Made by a program: the position numbers and the translations under genes. Of a stretch of 64,000 nucleotides of DNA, positions 34,090 to 43,236 are shown piece after piece. The notes beneath the pieces are model-generated. The model was given only the letters and a program-made list of their open reading frames with translations, did no database searches and was not told where the DNA came from. Source of the stretch: Thereva unica. Lineage: Eukaryota > Arthropoda > Insecta > Diptera > Therevidae. How positions within the stretch are numbered: position 1 is the stretch's first letter; each line of letters starts with the position of its first letter. The stretch lies in assembly GCA_949987705.1 (NCBI GenBank), contig CATLJY010000005.1, positions 1-64,000 on the forward strand, read 5' to 3'.

Positions 34090-34980
34090 TAGTGGAATAT
34101 CTAGTTACTGACGAGAGGAAAACATTTTAGTGGTTTACTGGTGGTTTTAAAAGCCGAATATAGTGGTCTCTGGAGGCAAGAGTAGGCAACGCTGTACTGA
34201 AGAAAGTAGTATTTTGAAGACTGCTGTCTTATAAAAACGGCACTGCATTGTATGAAATGCACTTGATACCCACCCAAGCAATACAACGCAATGCAATTAT
34301 GTTTTTCCAGCTTTATATCCAGGGCCATTGGGGCCACTACGATGTGTCATGCGCCACGAACCAATTATAATCGTAGTTTAACGGTGGACCACAACCGAGG
34401 GATGATTTAAAAACTATTTTTTGTAAAATTGTTTTAAGCATTATGTAACATCACGGGTTTTAGAGCGGATTTATCTTGTTTTTAATAAGTGAATCACTTT
34501 TACTGTGGGGTGGGCCAGAAGGATTCAGGGGTGGGCCTGGCCCACCTGGCCCACCCAGTTGCTACGCCCATGAGTGGCCAGTGACAGCTCAATTTTTGCA
34601 GATTTTTTTTTCATTATACTTTTTTCCTACCCCGGATTGTACACATATAAACATTTTTATTTTAAAGGTGTTGCAGCGCGTGCGGGTTTTTTGCTAGTTT
34701 TCATATAAATTAATACCGATAAGGTTTTTATACCCAATCAAAATATACATTCCACTCCCGCCAAAATCGAGAATAGCTGAAAATTGGACCAGCCCTGACA
34801 CATATCAATAAAGTATTCAAGTCAAAAAATCAGTATTTTCCAAATATCTCTTAAATGTCAAGTCGTATCATAAAATAGTTTCGCCAAAATGTGTAGGTTT
34901 TGTGTACATTTTTCCGTAACAATAGCTATTAAGGAGATATTGCCGCTTTGAAGATTAAAAATACTCATATGTAACCTTAC

Positions 34981-35947
34981 AGGGCAAAAACGCGGAAAAA
35001 GGCATATGCGTGTCCGGAGCCGATGACCGTTTTAGAGTCGGAAATGAGTACCCAAAAAGAAATGCTTTCGGTGGATACCGACCTAGACAACATTTTTCCA
35101 CAAAAAAACGGCCATCCAGCCAACCCGGCATTATGCCCGGCAGGCCCCAGAAACTGTGCAAAATGTCCCCTCCGTGGCATGTCCCAACTACAAAAATCCA
35201 GATTAATTGCGCATATTAAATGGACCAACTTGTGCGATTCGGGGTAGGACGTTCACGAATGGTTTTTGGGGCCTAAAACTTTGATTTTTTCTCTTTTATC
35301 GCAAACCGGAACGCCAGAATACAGAACTTACACGTATTCGAATTTTGTCCGAAATTTTCCGTTAAAATTGCGAACCGCAGTGCCGCTAGAGCCTGCAAGC
35401 GTTCGAATATTCTGTTGTGGCTCCCTCTGCTCGGGGGATGTTTCATAAACCTGCAACAATTCGAAAACCCATTCGGCGCGTTCGATTTGAATCCCTAACT
35501 GTAAAATTCGCTTGCTCTAAAATTCAAAGTGCAAACGCATATTCAAACAAGTCCCCACCGTGGCAGTCGCTGTTTCAACTTCAAACCGAAAAAAACGCGT
35601 CAGAAGTGGAAAGTTCAAATTGTTCTAAGAAGCTGTGGTCACCGGTAAGCGGAAATGCACTCAGGATTCTTCCTGAACTCAGAAAAGCGATTTTAAGTCA
35701 AATAGTCCCCTCCGTGGCGGTCCCCTCCGTGGCAGCTTTTTCTTGAAATCTTCAATAAAGATAGAAATTCTGAGAAAATTTCCCCAAGAAAGTTCCAAAA
35801 TGGTAGACGGTCGCCTTGTAACCCCTGTAGCAGAAACGGGCTTGTTTTGGGGCCATATGGGGGGAGAACCCACAAAAAACTCGGTCGGTAAACTTTTTTT
35901 GCTGGGTTTTGAATGTGCAAATATGCCTTTTTTCGCGTTTTTGCCCT
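34981..35947. mobile_element. DNA element with 27-bp TIRs, 967 bp
   Basis: AGGGCAAAAACGCGGAAAAA followed by GGCATAT at the left is mirrored at the right with one mismatch in 27. The interior contains four copies of GTCCCC(T/A)CCGTGGC at 35165, 35551, 35705 and 35720. Frames of up to 109 codons on both strands overlap one another and show no known motif. Target duplication unclear. Confidence 0.75.
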
Positions 35948-36017
35948 ACTACGGCATCTCGCTAGTTTAACCTGTAAATAATGAGGTATCAAAGTTCCAT
36001 TTAGGGCTCGTCTGTAC

Positions 36018-36170
36018 TAGAGATGAGCACAAATGATCTCGGTCTTGCAGTCTTGTCTTGGTCTTGCAGATTTAGCAAGACCAAGAACCAGACCAGGACT
36101 TAGCCATGCTCGCAAGACCAAGCCCAAGACTTTATCAGTCTTGTCTTGTTCTTGCGTTTGCTCATCACTA
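36018..36170. mobile_element. hAT-type palindromic MITE, 153 bp
   Basis: Ends TAGAGATGAGCACAAA and TAGTGATGAGCAAACG (reverse complement). The flanks GTCTGTAC and GGCTGTAC are an 8-bp duplication with one change. The interior is built of TCTTG/CAAGA repeats in both orientations. Confidence 0.8.
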
Positions 36171-37413
36171 GGCTGTACATAGGACCTAAATGGTAAAATT
36201 TTCCTAAAATTGGTCGATAACTTATGTAGCGGCGGTTGCTAGAAATAGAAAATGTCATTGTCAGTGTATGTGTTAATAAGTCTTATCACAAACATTTTAC
36301 CACATCTGAACCCGGAAAAAATATTTAAAATGGACTACTGTTTAGAGTTAATAGATTCGAAAAGATATGTTGCAAGAAGTATTTTTGCTTATTATTTGCC
36401 ATTCTCATCAACTCGTTAAACTCAGAAAAAGGCATCAAATTCTCTCAGTTTTTATCGATAGAACCAAGTTTATTAAGTACAACCAGATGAATATCATTAA
36501 GCATGTCGGAAGTAGGGGTGTTATATAAATTTTGAAGCCGATTCAATTCGATTCATGTTAGCAAAACCTTGCACTTAAGTTTTGTCATCGAAACTATTTA
36601 AGTTATGACTAAGTTTCTTCGAGAGACCACTAGATTCGACTTTGATAACCACCAGAAACCCACTAAAATATTTTCTACTTCGCCAAAAGTAACTAGATAT
36701 TCCACTAAATCTATAGTTTCTCAAATTTTGAAAGATGCTGTTTCAACGGAAATAATCCAACTAATTCAAGAAATAACAATGGCTGCACTAAATGACATAA
36801 AATATGAATAATAATAGAATCAGCATTACTGTTTTACACACCGGCCGAACTGCGCAAGTTCGAGTAAATTGGTAAACTGAACTTTAAAATAACCTCAGTT
36901 CGTGGATCCACACTACACACAGTTTTAAGACATTTTTACGTACGTCCACACAATTCGGGCTTTACAAAACCGAGTACGGCCTTTCAAATGAAAATTATTT
37001 TTTATCAATGTAGAATATGTAATCATTAATAAAAGAGCTCATAAATAATTTTCTTTCAGATTAGTTCTTATTTTAGGATCCACAGTAAATCTACTAATTC
37101 TAGAAATATATTTTCAACTCACGATTCAGAAAATTAAAACCTCACGCCTGCTTTTTTCAAACGTCGTACGGCCAAAAGCGCGCGGGATCCAAAACCGTGT
37201 AGTGAGGATGGCCTTTAAAACAGACCTCAGTTCTCCCAACTAGATTTACAACACGGACGTAATGTTTGGGATGGGGATGGGGATTTTAATCCTTCCTTCC
37301 AGGTAAATGATAACGCCTTTTATGCAATTTACTATCTGCTTACTATTTTATTTTATTGACTTCATTTACAATTTAACTTTGACTTCATTTAAAATTAACT
37401 TTGAATAACAGAA

Positions 37414-37689
37414 CTATATAAGTATTTGCTTGGGGACGCTCGTGCGTGAGACGTCTTCTCGTTCGGGGGGCGATAACTTTACTGACTGATCTTGTAGTTC
37501 CTTGACTGCATGCCCATCACCAAACATTATGTCCGTTATCTGGTCACTGTTGATACGGAAAATTTTATTTTTCGTTTTGTCTTTGTTTTGCGATGCAGAT
37601 GCTGGATGCTGGCGTTCTTCAACACGAACTGAAGTTAAATGTAAAAGCTCGCTTAAAAGAGAGTAATCAACTAGAATAATGGAATACAA
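37414..37689 (-). other. unidentified 91-codon frame with GDGHA motif
   Basis: Encodes SASQNKDKTKNKIFRINSDQ then ITDIMFGDGHAVKELQDQSV. It shares GDGHA and a polar composition with the frame at 38693-38890 in the same element X copy. No family recognised. It may be a relic exon of the element's own gene. Confidence 0.3.
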
Positions 37690-37859
37690 CTCCAGCGAGC
37701 TTTTGTGTTTCTAACTTCTGTGGAAAAAGTAACAACCATTTCCAGCACGAGCTGAACATGAACTGGACTTGCCGGTGAAGCTATATGAATTGAACTGAGT
37801 TTTATTGAAGTGAGACAGGTGAAGCCGGAGCTTTAGCCGACACTCTAAGGCTATATATA

Positions 37860-38135
37860 CGGCTCTAATACGAATCTTGTCGGCTTAACTGGTTAATCGG
37901 GGTACCAAAGTTCCACTAAGATTGGGTCTTTACCTAGCGGACGATACACTTCCTGGCTCCGCCAGGTAGTCTGGCACTGCCGGCGTCACTTTGCCAGTTG
38001 GATAGTGGGGTCCACCATATTCAGGAGGCGTAAGACTCCAACGAATATATCCTTCGCTAACGCCGAGGGTTGTCACTGGACTCATGCAACATGAAGAGTT
38101 CAAATTCGAGGGTCAGCGCCACTTCGTCACCCATC
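37860..38135 (+). repeat. SINE-like sequence sharing the core hairpin
   Basis: Contains TTCAGGAGGCGTAAGACTCC followed by AACGAATAT at about 38010-38048, closely related to the core of the SINEs at 38148-38525 and 39020-39428. The rest does not align well, so it may be a second SINE family or an old relative. Confidence 0.45.
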
Positions 38136-38147
38136 CCTAGACGTCCT

Positions 38148-38525
38148 TATTTTTTTTGTATGTAAAAGACTAGAGTCTCAGGAAAGGCCCTTTATACTGT
38201 CGACAATCTATTTTCTTCGTATAGAGTGCAATGTCGAACAGCAGCTCTAGTCGGGGAGGAAGGAATTGCCACAACCTACCACCGATATTTTTAGTCCACC
38301 TACTCCTAACCAGTACTATCGCGACTTTGACATCGGGGCATCAAGAAACAACTTGTTGGAGTATTATGCCTACTGAAACAAGTTGAATCTCATCAACCAA
38401 GAAGAAGGAAAGTTATGTAGGTGGGAAAGTGGAAAAGGCGAAGGACCGTGGGGCTGGCCAGGATTCTAACCCGGGACCTCTGGGATGATAGTCATGCACC
38501 TTACCCCTAGACCACCGAGGCCCCC
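38148..38525 (-). mobile_element. tRNA-headed SINE, full-length copy
   Basis: On the minus strand it starts GGGGGCCTCGGTGGTCTAGG (A-box-like) and reaches CCCGGGTTAGAATCCTGG, which contains a B box (GGTTAGAATCC) inside a foldable T arm. A body of about 300 bp follows, then an A-rich tail. RNA polymerase III transcription is expected from the boxes. The tail resembles the 3' end of LINE family A. It lies head to head with the copy at 39020-39428 and is inserted in element X copy 2. Confidence 0.8.
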
Positions 38526-38690
38526 TTTAACCTATCCCATCCTTTTTCTCTTCTTCGAACTAAGATTCGAGGTTAGGCTTGCACTTATTTTTGACAATGT
38601 TCAGGCTGCTAAAGTCTTTCAACATCGGTGTTCGAATGTGCCAAAAGTAGTAATTAAATAGCAAAAGTGGCCGGACAATTTTTCAAATCG
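38526..38690. other. spacer between SINE and element X coding block
   Basis: Follows the GGTGAGT after the 65-codon frame on the minus strand, so it could be intron-like or ordinary transposon sequence. Confidence 0.3.
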
Positions 38691-39019
38691 ACTCACCTTA
38701 AAGCGTCTTTAAACTGCAGAGCTTGATACGAGAAACTGTTGGTGTTTTTGGTTTCATTCCACTTCAGAAGATGGATTTGACGCCCCTGTTCATCAACTTT
38801 GGCAGAAAACTCTTGGTTTTTATTTAAGTGAATCATTGTAGTAATTGATGTCTTTTTGTGGTTTAGTGCATGGCCATCACCTACCACCAAAAAAACCCAC
38901 TAGCCAATCGATACGATTTTTTCCAACTAAACGAAGGTCCAAACCAGCAGTTCTAGTAGTAAAACCACTAAGTTGGCAGCATTGCTTCTGTTTGTAGCCA
39001 GCTTTGTGTAAATGTGCTT

Positions 39020-39428
39020 AGGGGGCCTCGGTGGTCCACGGTCCTTCGCCTTTTCCACTTTCTCACCTATATAACTTTCCTTCTTTCTTCTTCTCTCTTT
39101 ACATTCCTGATTCCTTCTGTCATAGCCTTCCTTAGCCCTTCCCCGCTCCACCAAAGCGCATGTCATCGGTTGGTTGATGAGATCCAACTCGTTTCAGGAG
39201 GCATAACACTCCAACGAGTTGTTTCCCGATGCCCCGATGTCAAAGTCGCGACAGTAATGGTTGGGAGTAGGTGGACTGAAAAATATCTCTGGTAGGTTGT
39301 GACAGCTCCTTCCTTCCCCGACTAGAGCTGCTGTTCGACATTGCACTCTATATGAAGAAAATAGATTGTCGACACAGTATAAAGGGCCTTTCCTGAGACT
39401 CTAGTCTTTCACATAAAAAAAAAAAAAT
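39020..39428 (+). mobile_element. tRNA-headed SINE, copy with deleted A/B boxes
   Basis: Begins GGGGGCCTCGGTGGTC and then jumps to CCACGGTCCTTCGCC, losing about 60 nt that carry the B box in the other copy. The body matches the minus-strand copy throughout and ends in a 13-A tail. It should be transcriptionally weak on its own. Confidence 0.85.
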
Positions 39429-41000
39429 AGTGTTTTGTGCACTATAACAATTTTGAGTTCCTAGCAATATCGAAATTGTTGACAAGTCTATCTTGCTGTA
39501 CTTTTTCGACAACTTTCGATGTGCACGTAAACTCAAACTATCACTACTTTCAAATGAGCAATTGACGCCATCTTTCGGGAAAACCGCCAGGAGCTCCAAG
39601 GCCTAATACCAAAATAACCCACACAAAAAATCATCACCTACATACTGTGCTATTTTTAAAATATGTATTATCACAAATCAGGAACGATGCTTCATTATTG
39701 GTTCTTTCATTCTATTCCATTTCCCTTTGTAATTTGTAGCCCTTCAAGTGCATGTCTTACCACACCCTGCCATTTCGCCCACTCTATTTCCATAAATATG
39801 AAAATTTATATAAGGCACAAAAACCTTTCAATAACATCAATACAATTCACCCGCTTTAACAAAAAATTTCAAATCCTAAAATAATCCTTGACGAATTTCC
39901 GATAACAACAAACCCAGGGGAGAGAACAAACATTTTCAAATTTTCCCAAAAACAGAAATTAGGTTTCCCAGAATCCATAATTCTTGGCATTATTCTGATT
40001 GAATTGCCGGCGCCATGCCACAGAAATTTCGGAGAATTATTCTAAAAGATTTCCCAAAAATTGAAAACTCAAACGAATTTAATAAAATAAAGTAATTATC
40101 CCGGCAGGATACACCAAATCATTTCAGGATTACATCAAGCCTGCGTCACGTGGACTGGAATAATTTTGGCTCCTTTTTCCTTTTCCCCCACTCTTTTTTG
40201 CTACCCAAACATTTTGTTATTAAATCCGAAAACTTTAATTAATGTTGATAGGAAATATTTTCCAGAAAAAGTACCCCTAAATTTTTTGTTTTGTTATTGT
40301 TAATTATCCTTTTTGCGTTAATCTGGGTTAATTGCTTTATCTCTACGAGGAAGATACCAAGCGCGTCACTTTTTAGTTGAGATAAATTGTATGTAAGGAC
40401 TTGCCACATGCACAAGGATCTGCCACATGTATATACAACTAGAACAAAAACTGGGTCGCTATAGCGGAGTTTATGCGAAAAGGATACAAGCTAGCATAAC
40501 GACAGCGGGCTGAAGGATGACAGGGTGGTGACCGGTTTGGGTGTTCGGGAATGTGAAGGACACATGCAGATCATCCAAAATGTCCTGCAGAGGCTCAGAA
40601 AATCGTTCGAGTCCGCTGCATGTACAATTTATCGCTTATCGGGCGGTTGGCTGCCCTTGCGCTGTGTTACTAGGACCAGGGTCCTTTGCATTTTCAAGAA
40701 TGAGACGAAATTATCCTGCAGCTGTGCCAAGAATTTAATTTATTCCTTGGCCTAGACTTTAAATAATTGCTTTTGAAGGAAGTTAAGGAACAATTTTCTG
40801 TGAAGTAATTAATAATGCGGATTTGTTGCTTTTTGTTGGCATTATTTTTACAGGGGGAGGGCGGGAATCAACCCTTTGTACTAGAAGTCTATAATATAGT
40901 TCAGGTCATGATGCAATAACTAGTACCTAGTAATATTAGTTTGAAGAAAGGTAGGAATAGTTAGTTAGATATGATGATTATCAACCTGACTACCTTGATT
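39429..41000. other. no feature recognised
   Basis: No gene seen. Short frames only. Confidence 0.5.
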
Positions 41001-41002
41001 AG

Positions 41003-42292
41003 TGTCGTGGGTTTCTTTTTTGTGTATTCCTTTTTAACACACGACAGGGACGAAGGAGTGCTTTCGCATTGGCGAGAAGTTCACCTGCCCCTTTTTGAAA
41101 GTACTAACAAAACAATCTCTTGGTTTTTGTTACGTCTTTTATTTTCGAATTTAAACTTATTTTAACAATAAAATAATTTCACTCTTTTAACTTTGATTTA
41201 TCTTTTTTGAGTTGCTATTTACTTACATGTTTAGACAAAGTAATATTATCTTTTTTTAAATTCACTTTAATATACTTTCTTTCTTAACAATTAATTAATT
41301 TCACTCTTTTAACTTTGATTTATCTTTTTTTTGTGTTGCTATTTACTCACATATTTAGACAAAATAATCTTATCTTTTTTTAAATTCACTTTAATATACT
41401 TTCTTTCTTAACAATTAATTAATTTCACTCTTTTAACTTTGATTTATCTTTTTTTTTGAGTTGCTATTTACTCACATATTTAGACAAAATAATCTTATCT
41501 TTTTTTAAATTCACTTTAATATACTTTCTTTCTTAACAATTAATTAATTTCACTCTTTTAACTTTGATTTATCTTTTTTTTTTGAGTTGCTATTTACTGG
41601 GTCAATATCTCCAGCCAGTCTTCAGGTATCGACCGACTGTTACTCGCTCACCAACCGATACCGATTGATTTCTATCACTCGGCCGGTCACCCTCGTAGGC
41701 CTCCAAAACCAATTAACCAATCGCTCCCCCACCTCGGGGTTCTGTTGGTGGAAGGTAAACGCGAGGAAAGCTTTTTTTAAAGCAGGTGAGAATCTTTGAT
41801 CATGCGAGTGATCGAGTATTCGTGGTGTTTCAAGAGGGGAAGAGTGTGCGCGAAGCAAATTTACTCGAGGTCAACATGTGGAAAGTGTTGACCTGTGTCA
41901 TCGTTACCGATGATCGACGGAAATCGTTTTTGCATGCGTCTAATATTATTTTGTGGGATTATTGGGCTTGGCGGAAACTCATATTGAGTTTCCAGAATGA
42001 ATTTCCTGTTAAAGCGTGTATTTTAGGATTTTTAGAATGTACTTAAAAAATCGGTTATGGCATGCATGTGGCGGAAACTCATATCGAGTTTCCAGAATTG
42101 GTTTCTTTTAAAATGCCAAATGGAAGTTAAAGGAATGAGTTGAAATGCCCTTGGAAATGTTGAGTAAAAGAAATAATAATGCATGTGGCGGAAACTCATA
42201 TCGAGTTTCCAGAATTGGTCTCTTGAGTTGGAATGACCTTGGAAGTATGAAGGTTGAGTAAAAGGTAACGGGCGGAGGCGCCGCTCGTTACA
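41003..42292 (-). repeat. gypsy-class 3' LTR (1290 bp)
   Basis: TGT...ACA ends. Contains three full and one partial copies of a 122-125-bp AT-rich unit (starts at 41162, 41284, 41408 and 41533). It also contains three dyad-symmetric GGAAACTC-ATAT(T/C)-GAGTTTCC motifs at 41973, 42073 and 42190. Confidence 0.92.
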
Positions 42293-42303
42293 CCTTCCCC
42301 CTT
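42293..42303 (-). promoter_or_regulatory. polypurine tract of the gypsy-class element
   Basis: On the minus strand AAGGGGGAAGG directly precedes the TGTAACG start of the 3' LTR, as expected for plus-strand priming. Confidence 0.85.
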
Positions 42304-42666
42304 AGAAAAGAAAGTTTTGGGATTTAAAGAGTAAAACTTTCGTTTGGTCTGTGATCTGGGGCCTACCAGAGGGTGTTACAATTTTAATTCCCTTTTGTTT
42401 ATTTAATTGGTGTTACTATTTAAACATATGTGTAATTGTAATTAAAAATATTAATATTTATTTATATATTCATTAATATTTTAACTAATTTTGGTATAAA
42501 GAGGATTTTCTCTAACTTATTGTTTTACTTCATTATGGTTTATACTTATCCCTATATACATATATATAAGAACATTAAGTTGTTCTTCTTTAAATTTTAA
42601 AAATAAAAAAAATAAAAAAACACATAGGTTACTCTAATTCATTCGACGTCGAGCATAAGGTCTCCT

Positions 42667-43020
42667 TTATCGTACGGTTAGCACTAAAGGTCTTTCAGAT
42701 TGTGCCTCCGCGTTTGATTCAGGTTGTGCCGTCGGGTTGATTGCGACCGACTTGTTTCGGCTGAGACTAGAAGTGCATTTTTTCCTTAGTATAAGGACAA
42801 AGATTATGATTATTAGTAGGAGAAGGACATAGGTCATTGTGTAATGATGGATAGTATGAATTCTGCTACTCCCAAGCTTTAGGTTCTCGTTTTCCTTTTG
42901 TTGACGAATTCGTCTGCTTAGTTCGTTGAGCTCGTTATCGCTATTATATTTTATTCGAGGATCCTCAGAGAGACTCCCGGGAGGTTGCGGTGGAGCAGCC
43001 CCAACTATAGAGTTTTGTGT
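42667..43020 (-). pseudogene. env-like C-terminal remnant
   Basis: About 117 codons, open to a TAA at 42667. The translated tail has a charged, coiled-coil-like stretch (NELNELSRRIRQQKE), then one strongly hydrophobic segment of about 18 residues rich in Leu/Ile/Val, a basic stop-transfer RKK, and a short polar tail. This matches the membrane anchor and cytoplasmic tail of errantivirus envelope proteins. The ectodomain, signal peptide and fusion region are absent, so it cannot work as an envelope. There is a stop immediately upstream. Confidence 0.7.
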
Positions 43021-43236
43021 TTATTTTTTTTTTATATTATATAGTTTAACTAAATTGTTAATGGTAGCTAAGTTTTTATTATTATATCCCCTTTTTTTTT
43101 ATTATTAATTTAACGGATTGTATTTAATTTCCCCCAGTGTTTTATATCCCCCTTTTTTTATTTATTCTATTGTTTCCTAAATTAGGTTCTTAGAGTTCTG
43201 TGTCCTCTATGAACAGTTTTAAATTGTTATTATGAG
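43021..43236 (-). other. A-rich junction with two polypurine-like tracts
   Basis: On the plus strand, TATCCCCTTTTTTTTTTATT near 43086 and ATCCCCCTTTTTTTATTTATT-like sequence near 43145 are minus-strand A(n)GGGG(G)ATAT tracts. The large internal deletion between pol and env should lie in this stretch. Confidence 0.5.

Larger units (their letters stand above)
32690..34185 (+). repeat. unclassified element X, copy 1
   Basis: Homologous, in inverted orientation, to 36590-39015. Matching blocks: 32690-33000 with 38690-39000; 33020-33120 with 37140-37245; 33335-33880 with 36790-37140; 34092-34180 with 36625-36725. The start (GCATTGCCAACTTG) and end (GCGTTGCCTACTCTTGC in reverse complement) are weak inverted repeats, so this may be a DNA transposon. 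It is interrupted by two Tc1/mariner-type MITEs. The segment near 32790-32985 is a frameshifted relative of the 65-codon frame at 38693-38890. Confidence 0.65.
31930..34571. mobile_element. hAT-like element, ATGGGCGTAGCAA ends, 2.6 kb
   Basis: ATGGGCGTAGCAATG at the left and ATGGGCGTAGCAACTGGGTG (reverse complement of the right end) share 13 terminal bases and GGGTTGGGCCA/GGGTGGGCCA just inside. The flanks TAGTGGCC and GAGTGGCC match at 7 of 8. The interior contains element X copy 1, and a minus frame at 32053-32259 that I cannot identify. Confidence 0.65.
36590..39015 (-). repeat. unclassified element X, copy 2 (inverted)
   Basis: Inverted relative of 32690-34185. It is longer because SINE-like sequences (37.86-38.53 kb) and extra sequence are present. 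A minus-strand frame 38890-38693 encodes GDGHALNHKKTSITTMIHLN and ends QALQFKDALR, followed at once by GGTGAGT, a consensus 5' splice site. A second minus frame at 37689-37414 also contains a GDGHA motif. I do not recognise the protein. Confidence 0.6.

Noticed and set aside
34955..35992. Cluster of overlapping frames of 60-109 codons
   Set aside because: They overlap on both strands inside the TIR element and show no domain. The higher GC content explains the longer chance frames.
38450..38525. tRNA gene on the minus strand
   Set aside because: It has A- and B-box-like sequence and a T arm, but the acceptor stem has mismatches and no normal anticodon arm forms. It is the head of a SINE, whose body and tail follow.
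41162..41603. CRISPR-like array
   Set aside because: Units of 122-125 bp are contiguous tandem copies without distinct spacers and lie in an LTR of a eukaryotic element.
41587..42046. Frames of 70-86 codons repeated identically at 47060-47519
   Set aside because: They lie in the two LTRs on both strands. Identity reflects LTR duplication, not protein conservation.
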